Part shown: piece after piece, positions 1 to 6,546 of the stretch | Layout: the number at the start of each line of letters is the position of its first letter | How positions within the stretch are numbered: position 1 is the first letter of the stretch | Origin: Nocardioidaceae bacterium | GTDB lineage: Bacteria > Actinomycetota > Actinomycetes > Propionibacteriales > Nocardioidaceae | DNA length: 12,919 nucleotides | NCBI GenBank assembly: GCA_025966335.1 | Contig: JAICRS010000067.1 | Span: 1 to 12,919, forward strand | Direction: 5' to 3' | The notes under the pieces: generated by a model | Database searches by the model: none | What the model was told of the DNA's origin: nothing | The model's input: the letters and a program-made list of their open reading frames with translations, nothing else | Made by a program: the position numbers and the translations under genes

Positions 1-1339
1 AGCCGCCCTGCTCGACCAGCCGGTCGTGGACCGGGGAGAGCAACATGTTGCGGGCGGTGCGCAGCTGCTTGCCGGGGGTGTGCGCGGCGTACACCGTGCC
101 AAGGATTTCCGTGGTGCGTGCGGCGCGGTAGGCGTCGTCGGCCTGCCACGGGCGGAACCGGTCGACGTTGAAGCCGGTGACGTCGACGTCGGGCCGGCCG
201 GTGGTGATCCAGTGGGCCAGCACCCGGCCGAGGCCACCGGCGGAGAGGATGCCGACCGAGTTCATGCCTGCAGCGACGAAGTAGTTGTGGATCCCGGGCG
301 CCTCGCCGACCGCGGGGGCGAGGTCGGGCGTGAACGACTCCGGACCGCAGAAGAAGGTGCGGACGCCGACCTCGAGGGTGACCGGGACGCGGGCCATCGC
401 CTTCTCCAGGAACGGGCCCATCCGGTCCCAGTCGGGCGGGATCTTGCCGAAGGAGAAGTCGCGCGGGATCCCCTCGACGTTCCACGGCGCCGCCTGCGGC
501 TCGAAGAGGCCGACCATCATCCCGCCTCCCTCCTCGCGGTAGTAGCCGTACGACGCAGGGTCCTCGAAGACCGGCGCGTCGGGATCGAGCCCGTCGATGG
601 TGTCGGTGATCAGGTAGTAGTGCTCGGCCGCCTGGTTGGGGATCACGAGGCCGTTCCTCGCCCCCAGCTCGCGGGCCCACATGCCGGCGCAGTTGACGAC
701 GTACTCGGCCTCGATCTCGGTCGTCTCGCCGGGCACCCCCGTGGAGACCCGCACGCCGGTCACGCCGCCGCGGCCGGTGAGCACATCCTCGACCGAGACG
801 CCCTCGACCATCCGCACCCCGAGCCGTCGGGCGCCCTTGGCCAGGGCGGTGGTGACATCGACGGGGTTGACCCTGCCGTCGCCGGGGACGTGGAAGCCGG
901 CGAGCAGGTCGTCGGTCTTCGCCCAGGGGAACAGGTCGGCCATCTCCTTCGGGGAGATCTCCTCGACCTCCAGCCCGAGGTGCCGCTGGAACGCGGCGAC
1001 CCGGCGGTACTCCTCCAGGCGAGCTTCGTCGGCGGCCGCCTCGATGAGGCCGACCGGCTTGAAACCGGTGGCCTGGCCGGTCTCCTCCTCGAGCCGCGCG
1101 TACAGGTCACGCGAGTAGAGCCGGATCGCGGTCGAGGTCTCCGACGTCGACCCGAAGCAGGTCATCAGACCCGCGGCGTGCCACGTGGTGCCGGAGGTGA
1201 GGCGATCGCGCTCGAGCAGGACCACGTCGGTCCAGCCGGCGTGGGCGAGGTGGTAGGCCACGGAGCAGCCGATCACGCCGCCGCCGATGATGACGACGCG
1301 GGCACGGTCGGGGAGCTGGTTTCCGGCAGGGACGGTCAT
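1..1339 (-). CDS. FAD-dependent oxidoreductase, dimethylglycine/sarcosine dehydrogenase-like (3' partial)
   Basis: The gene starts at an ATG at 1339 on the minus strand and stays open past base 1, so about 446 N-terminal residues are visible. Residues 15-24 form a GxGxxG FAD-binding loop (VVIIGGGVIG), with an acidic residue ending the second strand (E43). The motif SGTTWHAAGL follows at 49-58. In dimethylglycine oxidase and dehydrogenase relatives the histidine of this motif (here H54) carries covalent FAD. Late DAO-fold motifs (FCGPESFTPD, NYFVAAGMNSVG) and the start of the central domain (FRPW, then RTARNML near the edge) are present. Family members usually have about 800 residues with a C-terminal GcvT-like folate-binding domain, which would lie outside the window. 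They oxidatively demethylate N-methyl amino acids in the cytoplasm. The exact substrate cannot be read. It is last in the operon, 60 bp after the ACC deaminase gene. No strong Shine-Dalgarno is visible, but TAGGTT lies five bases before the ATG, so an internal promoter is possible. Confidence 0.88.
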   Translation of the reverse strand, partial: MTVPAGNQLPDRARVVIIGGGVIGCSVAYHLAHAGWTDVVLLERDRLTSGTTWHAAGLMTCFGSTSETSTAIRLYSRDLYARLEEETGQATGFKPVGLIEAAADEARLEEYRRVAAFQRHLGLEVEEISPKEMADLFPWAKTDDLLAGFHVPGDGRVNPVDVTTALAKGARRLGVRMVEGVSVEDVLTGRGGVTGVRVSTGVPGETTEIEAEYVVNCAGMWARELGARNGLVIPNQAAEHYYLITDTIDGLDPDAPVFEDPASYGYYREEGGGMMVGLFEPQAAPWNVEGIPRDFSFGKIPPDWDRMGPFLEKAMARVPVTLEVGVRTFFCGPESFTPDLAPAVGEAPGIHNYFVAAGMNSVGILSAGGLGRVLAHWITTGRPDVDVTGFNVDRFRPWQADDAYRAARTTEILGTVYAAHTPGKQLRTARNMLLSPVHDRLVEQGG

Positions 1340-1399
1340 TGGCCAAACCTACCGATCGCAGCCGCGGTGAGCCCGACAGGACCGGTCGAGGCCTCCCCG

Positions 1400-2404
1400 C
1401 TAGAAGATCCCGCTGTAGGCGTTCAGCGCCGGCTGTCCGCCGAGGTGGGCGTAGAGCACCGTGGAGTCCTTGCCGATCTCGCCGGCGCGGACCAGGTCGA
1501 TGAGGCCGGCCATCGACTTCCCCTCGTAGACCGGATCGATGATCATCGCCTCCAGCTCACCGGACAGCCGGATCGCGTCGATCGTGGACTGGACGGGAAT
1601 GCCGTACAGGTCTCCGGCCCAGCCCTCGAGCACCGTGATCTCGTCATTGCGCAGGTCCCGGCCGAGCCCGATCTTCTCCGCGGTCGCCCGGGCGATGCGT
1701 TCCACCTGCGCCCGGGTCTCCTCGATCTTCGCGGACGCATCGATGCCGAGCACCCGCCGCGGCCGGTCCTGCCCGGCGAACCCGGCGATCATCCCGGCGT
1801 GGGTCGACCCGGTGACGGTGCAGACGATGATCGTGTCGAAGAAGACGCCGAGCTCCTGCTCCTGCTGCTCGACCTCGTAGGCCCAGTTGGCGAAACCGAG
1901 TCCACCGAGCGGATGGTCCGAGGCGCCGGCCGGGATGGCGTACGGCGTGCCGCCCGACTCTCGCACGTCGTCGAGGGCCCGCTCCCACGAGTCCTTGAAC
2001 CCGATCCCGAACCCGGCCGGGTCCAGCCGGACGTCGGCGCCCATGATCCGCGACAGCAGGATGTTGCCGACCTTGTCGTTGACCGCGTCGGGCCAGTCCA
2101 CCCACTTCTCCTGCACCAGCACCGCCTTCAGGCCCAGCTTCGCCGCGACCGCGGCCACCTGGCGGGTGTGGTTCGACTGGTAGCCCCCGATCGACACCAG
2201 GGTGTCCGCACCCTGGGCCAGCGCCTCGGGGACGAGGTACTCGAGCTTGCGGGTCTTGTTGCCGCCGAACGCCAGGCCGGAGCTGACGTCCTCGCGCTTG
2301 GCCCAGATCCGCGGACCGCCGAGGTGGTCGCTGAGCCGCTCCAGCGGGTGGACCGGGCTGCGCCCGAACGTCAGCGGGTAGCGGGGGAAGTCCTCGATCG
2401 GCAT
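1400..2404 (-). CDS. acdS: 1-aminocyclopropane-1-carboxylate (ACC) deaminase
   Basis: This 334-residue protein is a fold-type II PLP enzyme that would cleave ACC, the plant ethylene precursor, to 2-oxobutanoate and ammonia in the cytoplasm. It aligns by eye along its length with the Pseudomonas ACC deaminase as I remember it, offset by one residue. The PLP lysine is K50 in GGNKTRKLEY, and the substrate-binding stretch SIGGYQSNHTRQ follows. The pair that separates true deaminases from D-cysteine desulfhydrases is present: E294 after Y293 in DPVYEGKSM, and L321 in AHLGG. These match Glu295 and Leu322 of the Pseudomonas enzyme. GAGGAA lies just upstream of the ATG at 2404. The frame is open far upstream of this ATG, but that part only overlaps the SDR gene antisense to nothing recognisable, and the ATG gives the normal family N-terminus. 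The gene begins 29 bp after the SDR stop and so looks co-transcribed. No acdR-type Lrp regulator is seen on the right side of the operon. D-cysteine desulfhydrase is the main alternative and is disfavoured by E294/L321. Confidence 0.93.
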   Translation of the reverse strand: MPIEDFPRYPLTFGRSPVHPLERLSDHLGGPRIWAKREDVSSGLAFGGNKTRKLEYLVPEALAQGADTLVSIGGYQSNHTRQVAAVAAKLGLKAVLVQEKWVDWPDAVNDKVGNILLSRIMGADVRLDPAGFGIGFKDSWERALDDVRESGGTPYAIPAGASDHPLGGLGFANWAYEVEQQEQELGVFFDTIIVCTVTGSTHAGMIAGFAGQDRPRRVLGIDASAKIEETRAQVERIARATAEKIGLGRDLRNDEITVLEGWAGDLYGIPVQSTIDAIRLSGELEAMIIDPVYEGKSMAGLIDLVRAGEIGKDSTVLYAHLGGQPALNAYSGIF

Positions 2405-2433
2405 GGGTTCCTCGTTCTCGGGCGGTGGGGTGA

Positions 2434-3183
2434 CTACTTGTCGAAGACCCGGTGCACCTTGTGCTGGGCGGCCTGGGCGCGGGGGCGGATCACGAGCTCG
2501 TCGATGTTCACGTGCGACGGGAGGCTGACCACCCAGCCGATGGCATCGGCGATGTCGTCGGCCACGAGCGGCTCGGCCACCCCGGCGTACACCGCGTCGT
2601 ACTTCTCCCGGTCGCCGCCGAACCGCTTCAGCGTGAACTCCTCGGTCTTCACCATGCCGGGCGCGATCTCGGTGACCCGGACCGGTTCGCCGCACAGCTC
2701 GAGGCGCAGCGTCTCGGTGACCACCTGGGTGCCGTGCTTGGCCGCGGTGTAGCCGGCACCGCCCTCGTAGGCGATCCGTCCGGCCGTGGAGCCGACGTTG
2801 ACGATGATCCCGTCGCCGCTGGCGAGGATCGCCGGCAGCAGCGCCTTGGTCACGTTGAGGACGCCGACCACGTTCACGTCGTACATCTGCCGCCAGTGCT
2901 CGGGGTCGGCGGTTGCGACCGGATCGGAGCCGACCGCCCCGCCGGCGTTGTTGACCAGTACGTCGAGCCGGTCCCCGACGACCCGCGCCAGCTCGTTCAC
3001 CGAGTCGGGGTCGGTCACGTCACAGCGGACCGGCGTACCTTTGATCTCCTCGGCCAGCGCGGCGATCCGGTCCTCACGGCGGGCTGCGCAGACGACGTGG
3101 AAACCGTCCGCGGCCAGGCGGCGTGCGGTCGCCGCACCGATCCCACTGCTGGCCCCGGTCACGACTGCGGTCCTGTTCGCCAT
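2434..3183 (-). CDS. Classical short-chain dehydrogenase/reductase (SDR)
   Basis: This 249-residue protein has the usual length of a classical SDR. The nucleotide-binding motif TGASSGIG is at residues 9-16 and NNAG at 78-81. The catalytic tetrad is N104, S132, Y145 and K149 (YTAAK). Arginines after the second strand (AARRED, residues 33-38) suggest a preference for NADP(H). It should be a soluble cytoplasmic oxidoreductase; the substrate cannot be told from sequence. The ATG at 3183 is chosen because TGASSGIG then falls at the normal distance from the N-terminus. An in-frame ATG at 3240 would add 19 unconvincing residues across a promoter-like region. No Shine-Dalgarno precedes the ATG, which fits a leaderless transcript. 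It is the first gene of the apparent SDR-acdS-flavoprotein operon and is divergent from the small membrane protein gene. Confidence 0.9.
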   Translation of the reverse strand: MANRTAVVTGASSGIGAATARRLAADGFHVVCAARREDRIAALAEEIKGTPVRCDVTDPDSVNELARVVGDRLDVLVNNAGGAVGSDPVATADPEHWRQMYDVNVVGVLNVTKALLPAILASGDGIIVNVGSTAGRIAYEGGAGYTAAKHGTQVVTETLRLELCGEPVRVTEIAPGMVKTEEFTLKRFGGDREKYDAVYAGVAEPLVADDIADAIGWVVSLPSHVNIDELVIRPRAQAAQHKVHRVFDK

Positions 3184-3251
3184 GGCACCGATTGTGGCGG
3201 GTGCCCGGACCGGTTGGGCAACCGGATCGGGGCAGGGCACACTTTCATGTC
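3184..3251. promoter_or_regulatory. Divergent promoter region with a 7+7 dyad
   Basis: These 68 bp separate two divergent start codons. A perfect inverted repeat with 7-bp arms (CCGGTTG, two bases, CAACCGG) lies at 3210-3225. On the minus strand CACAAT sits seven bases before the SDR ATG. On the plus strand CACTTT sits six bases before the membrane-protein ATG. Both are weak -10-like matches. The dyad lies where an operator could block the SDR operon, but no regulator gene adjoins. The function is inferred from position only. Confidence 0.4.
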
Positions 3252-3680
3252 ATGCGTGCAGGGAAGATTGCGTCGATCGCCGCGTTGGCCGGCGGGGTCG
3301 CGTGGCTGGTCAAGGTCGGGCTGATCTGGGGCAACGGCGGGACGAACACCGACGGTGGCCTGGTGTCGGTGTGCTACCTCCTCGGGCTGGTGGCGCTCAC
3401 CGTCGCGCTGCTCGCGGCCGGCTACTCGGTGGTGGCCTCCGCGCCGGTCTGGTTGCGGGTGGTCGTGTCGGTCGCGGTGCTCGCGCTCGGCTGGATCATC
3501 TTCGGCAGCATCGACAGCGCCGCCAAGGGTGTGTACGACGGCGACGATTGGTTGCGGGACGAGCTGGGCATCCTGATCTCGGCGGCCCTGGCGCTGGTCG
3601 GCGGCGTGGCCGGCCTGCTCCGGAGCCGCGGTCATGAGCCTGAGCCACGGGAGACCCGGGGCCGCCGCGCCCTCCGCTAA
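3252..3680 (+). CDS. Small four-helix membrane protein of unknown function
   Basis: I do not recognise the family. The 142-residue product begins MRAGKIASI and has four hydrophobic segments at about residues 6-26, 34-60, 64-87 and 105-123. A polar loop rich in Asp (KGVYDGDDWLRDE) lies between the third and fourth, and the tail is basic and probably disordered (RSRGHEPEPRETRGRRALR). There is no catalytic motif, signal-cleavage site or known domain. It probably sits in the cytoplasmic membrane as a structural or accessory protein. The ATG at 3252 is chosen because upstream codons in the same frame are antisense to the SDR gene and unlike protein. No Shine-Dalgarno is seen. The gene stands alone: the next gene has its own promoter, and a palindrome follows the stop. 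Confidence 0.72.
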   Translation: MRAGKIASIAALAGGVAWLVKVGLIWGNGGTNTDGGLVSVCYLLGLVALTVALLAAGYSVVASAPVWLRVVVSVAVLALGWIIFGSIDSAAKGVYDGDDWLRDELGILISAALALVGGVAGLLRSRGHEPEPRETRGRRALR

Positions 3681-3688
3681 GCCCTTCC

Positions 3689-3742
3689 CCGAGTTGTCAG
3701 GCGCTGTGCTCGCTATAGCGCGCGCAGCGCCTCACAACTCGG
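3689..3742. repeat. Large imperfect palindrome (18-bp arms) between genes
   Basis: Two 18-bp arms (3689-3706 and 3725-3742) pair with one mismatch: CCGAGTTGTcAGGCGCTG against CAGCGCCTcACAACTCGG. They flank an 18-base loop that itself holds the perfect palindrome CGCTATAGCG (3711-3720). It starts 8 bases after the membrane-protein stop. It could form a strong RNA hairpin and act as a terminator or mRNA-stability element, although no U-tract follows. Its length and symmetry also fit a dispersed extragenic palindrome. Only one copy is in this window. Confidence 0.6.
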
Positions 3743-3759
3743 TGAGGGACCGGGCCGCA

Positions 3760-3789
3760 TTGCCATAGGTAAGGCTTGCCTAATACGAT
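3760..3789 (+). promoter_or_regulatory. Iron-box promoter: DtxR/IdeR-type operator between -35 and -10
   Basis: The 19-mer at 3765-3783, ATAGGTAAGGCTTGCCTAA, matches the DtxR/IdeR/DmdR consensus TTAGGTTAGGCTAACCTAA at 15 of 19 positions and is itself largely palindromic. It lies between TTGCCA (3760-3765, five of six to TTGACA) and TACGAT (3784-3789), spaced 18 bp. Six bases after TACGAT is the GTG at 3796, giving a leaderless-type start. An iron-loaded DtxR-family repressor bound here should block polymerase, so the downstream gene is predicted to be induced by iron starvation. This is prediction only. Confidence 0.75.
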
Positions 3790-3795
3790 TCGGTG

Positions 3796-6432
3796 GTGCG
3801 TGGTGCTCCCGCCGAGCTGTCGGTGCCCTTCGTCGCCCGTCTCGGATCGTTCGGAGACCGGGCGGCATTCATCACGCCCGACGGCATCCTGACCTACGCC
3901 GAGCTCGCGGGGCGGGTCGCCGCGGTAGCCGACAAGCTGGGCACGACTAGGCGGCTGGTGCTGGTCGCCGGCTCCAACGACCTCGACCCGATCGTCACCT
4001 ACCTGGCCGCGCTCTCAGGTGGCCACCCGGTGATCCTGGTCCCGGGCGACAACGCCGGGAACCTCGCCGCGGTCGAGGAGGCCTACGACCCGGACGTCGT
4101 GTTCAGCGCCGGCCGGCTCGTCGAGCGCCGCGAAGGCACCGCCCACGACCTGCACCCCGACCTGGCGCTGCTGCTCTCCACCTCCGGCTCAACCGGCTCC
4201 CCGAAGCTGGTCCGGCTCTCCGCCCGCAACGTCGCCGCGAACGCCGAGTCGATCGCCGAGTACCTCTCGATCCGGCCCACCGACGTCGCGGCGACCACGC
4301 TGCCGATGCACTACTGCTACGGGCTGTCGGTGATCAACAGCCACCTGCACGCCGGCGCCACCATCCTGCTCACCTCGCTGTCGGTCGTCGACGGCTGCTT
4401 CTGGGACCTGGTCCGGGCACACCGGGTCTCCACGTTCGCCGGGGTGCCCTACACCTTCGACCTGCTCGACCGGGTCGGCTTCGCGGACCTGGACCTTCCG
4501 CACCTGCGCTACCTCACCCAGGCCGGCGGCCGGCTCCCGCCCGCGACGGTGCAGCGGTACGCCGACCTGGGCCAGCGTCGTGGCTGGGACCTGTTCGTGA
4601 TGTACGGGCAAACCGAGGCGACCGCCCGGATGGCCTACCTCCCACCCGACCTCGCGCTCACCTCGCCGGGCGCGATCGGAGTGCCGATCCCCGGCGGGTC
4701 GTTCCACCTGGAGCCGCTGCCGGAGATGCCGCTGGACCGTGCCGATCCGGCGGCCTCCGACGTCGGGGAGCTCGTCTACCGCGGCGACAACGTGATGCTC
4801 GGCTACGCCGAGTCGCCGGCCGACCTGGCCCAGGGCAGGGTCATCTCCGAGCTGCGGACCGGTGACGTCGCCCGCCGTACACCCGAAGGCCTGCTCGAGA
4901 TCGTCGGCCGCCGGAACCGGTTCGCGAAGATCTTCGGGCTGCGGATCGACCTCGCCCAGACCGAGCGGGTGTTCGCGGACGCCGGCGTGATCGCGTTCTG
5001 CGCCGACGGGGAGGACCGGCTGGTCGTGTCCGTCGACACCTCCGCGAAGCCGGTCGACGCCGACCTGGTGCGCCGGCTCACCAAGGAGAGCTTCGGCCTG
5101 CCGCCCGGTGCGGTGTGCGTTCTGGAGCTGACCGAGGTACCCCGGCTGCCGACCGGGAAGCCCGACTACCGCGCGATCGCCGGACTGGCGGCGTCCGCTC
5201 CCTGCCGCGAGGCAGCAGCCGGTACGACGGGCCCGCGGCTGCGGCAGCTGTTCGGGGAGGTCCTCAACCGCGACGACGTCACCGACCAGGACACCTTCGT
5301 CACCCTCGAGGGCGACTCGCTGTCCTACGTGGAGATGTCGATCCGGCTGGAGGAGGTGCTGGGGCACCTGCCGGCGAACTGGCACCTGACCCCGATCGGC
5401 GAGCTCGCCCCCGCGACCGGACGGCGGCGCAGGGGCTTCCGCTCGCTGGAGACCAACGTGCTCCTGCGGGCGGTGGCGATCGTGCTGATCGTCGGCTCGC
5501 ACGCCAACCTGTTCCTGCTCGCGGGCGGGGCGCATGTCCTGCTCGGCGTCGCCGGGTTCAACTTCGGCCGCTTCCACCTGACCGAGTCACCTCGTCGGGA
5601 ACGGATCCGCCACCTCGCCACCAGCGTCGCCCGGATCGTCGTGCCGTCCGTGCTCTGGATCGGCATCGCGGCCACGTTCCTCACGCCCTACACCTGGCAG
5701 AACGTGCTCCTGCTCAACGGCGTCCTCGGCCCGGAGGGCTGGGCGGAGCCGGAGTGGCACTACTGGTTCATCGAGGCGCTGGTCTACACGCTGCTCGCGC
5801 TCACCGTGGTGATGGCGCTGCCGCTGGTGGACCGGATCGAGCGGCGCTGGTCGTTCTGGTTGCCGGTCTCGCTGGCGATGCTCGGACTGCTCACCCGCTA
5901 CGAGGTCGTCGAGCTGGTGGGCGGCGACGTGATCCACCGCGCGAACGTGGTGTTCTGGCTGTTCGCGCTGGGCTGGGCCACCGTCAAGGCCACCGCCTCG
6001 TGGCAGCGGTTGCTGGTCTCCGCGCTGGTGCTCGCCACCGTGCCCGGGTTCTTCGAGGACCTCCAGCGCGAGGCCCTGGTGATCGGCGGCCTGGTCCTGC
6101 TGGTCTGGGTCCGCGCCCTGCGGGTCCCGTCCTGGGCAGCCCGCGCGGCCGGCGTACTCGCGAGCGCGTCGCTCTACATCTACCTCGCGCACTGGCAGAT
6201 CTACCCGCACCTGGAGGACAGCTTCCCGCTGCTCGCCACCGTGCTCGCGCTCGCCGGTGGGGTCGCGTTCTGGCGGGTCGCCGGATGGGTGTCGCCGTAC
6301 GTCGAGCGGCTGCTGTCGCAGGCTCGGGCCCGGGGGTCGTCCGCGGGACGCTCCTCGCGCGCGGCCTCTGGTGGGGCCGCCGGGAAGCCTCGGGTGACGG
6401 GCTCCGCCTGGTCGTTCAGCCCCTCGAACTGA
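3796..6432 (+). CDS. Tridomain adenylation / carrier / membrane acyltransferase-3-like protein
   Basis: This 878-residue protein has three parts. Residues 1 to about 465 form an ANL adenylating domain: P-loop STSGSTGSPK (128-137), YGQTE, RTGDVA, the hinge-type GRRNRFAKIFGLRIDL, and the C-terminal lysine K455 in PTGKPDY. About 475-545 is a carrier domain with LEGDSLS, where S508 would take phosphopantetheine. About 555-840 is a multi-pass membrane region resembling acyltransferase-3: LRAVAIVLIVGSHANLF with H569 near the start, WHYWFIEALVYTLLAL in the middle, SLYIYLAHWQIY near the end. The tail is basic and Ser/Gly-rich. The adenylation domain has an acyl/aryl-ligase-like HYCYGLS stretch and I see no amino-acid-binding FDxS motif, so an acyl or aryl acid is more likely than an amino acid. 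Inferred route: ATP activation, loading on the carrier, transfer by the membrane domain to a membrane or exported acceptor. GTG 3796 is favoured over GTG 3793 because TACGAT lies exactly six bases upstream. Expression is probably iron-repressed. It appears monocistronic. Confidence 0.87.
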   Translation: MRGAPAELSVPFVARLGSFGDRAAFITPDGILTYAELAGRVAAVADKLGTTRRLVLVAGSNDLDPIVTYLAALSGGHPVILVPGDNAGNLAAVEEAYDPDVVFSAGRLVERREGTAHDLHPDLALLLSTSGSTGSPKLVRLSARNVAANAESIAEYLSIRPTDVAATTLPMHYCYGLSVINSHLHAGATILLTSLSVVDGCFWDLVRAHRVSTFAGVPYTFDLLDRVGFADLDLPHLRYLTQAGGRLPPATVQRYADLGQRRGWDLFVMYGQTEATARMAYLPPDLALTSPGAIGVPIPGGSFHLEPLPEMPLDRADPAASDVGELVYRGDNVMLGYAESPADLAQGRVISELRTGDVARRTPEGLLEIVGRRNRFAKIFGLRIDLAQTERVFADAGVIAFCADGEDRLVVSVDTSAKPVDADLVRRLTKESFGLPPGAVCVLELTEVPRLPTGKPDYRAIAGLAASAPCREAAAGTTGPRLRQLFGEVLNRDDVTDQDTFVTLEGDSLSYVEMSIRLEEVLGHLPANWHLTPIGELAPATGRRRRGFRSLETNVLLRAVAIVLIVGSHANLFLLAGGAHVLLGVAGFNFGRFHLTESPRRERIRHLATSVARIVVPSVLWIGIAATFLTPYTWQNVLLLNGVLGPEGWAEPEWHYWFIEALVYTLLALTVVMALPLVDRIERRWSFWLPVSLAMLGLLTRYEVVELVGGDVIHRANVVFWLFALGWATVKATASWQRLLVSALVLATVPGFFEDLQREALVIGGLVLLVWVRALRVPSWAARAAGVLASASLYIYLAHWQIYPHLEDSFPLLATVLALAGGVAFWRVAGWVSPYVERLLSQARARGSSAGRSSRAASGGAAGKPRVTGSAWSFSPSN

Positions 6433-6436
6433 CCGG

Positions 6437-6480
6437 CGCCCCAGCCGACACTTCGGCGCCGGCCGAAGTTTCCTGGGGCG
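6437..6480 (+). terminator. Strong hairpin after the tridomain gene
   Basis: The hairpin starts 5 bases after the stop codon at 6432. The inner stem is perfect: ACTTCGGC (6450-6457), loop GCCG, GCCGAAGT (6462-6469). After small bulges it is extended by CGCCCCAG (6437-6444) pairing with CTGGGGCG (6473-6480). There is no real U-tract, which is common for actinobacterial terminators. It probably separates the tridomain gene from mshA; an attenuator-like role in the mshA leader is possible. Confidence 0.6.
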
Positions 6481-6546
6481 GCGAATCGGGCACTTGGGGA
6501 AATAAGCAAGAATCACCGGTGGTTGACCCAGCGGAGGTATGCCTAC

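Noticed and set aside
26..2752. A 908-codon plus-strand open frame
   Set aside because: It is antisense to the flavoprotein, acdS and SDR genes, which have clear family motifs. Its product is Arg/Gly/Asp/Val-rich without any domain, as expected for the opposite strand of GC-rich coding DNA.
3184..3240. Extended SDR N-terminus from the ATG at 3240
   Set aside because: It would add 19 residues before a complete SDR N-terminus and run through the divergent promoter and dyad.
6523..6546. Upstream TTG start for mshA
   Set aside because: The TTG precedes the GGAGGT ribosome site at 6533-6538, which is ideally spaced for GTG 6547. The added residues are not part of the family N-terminus.
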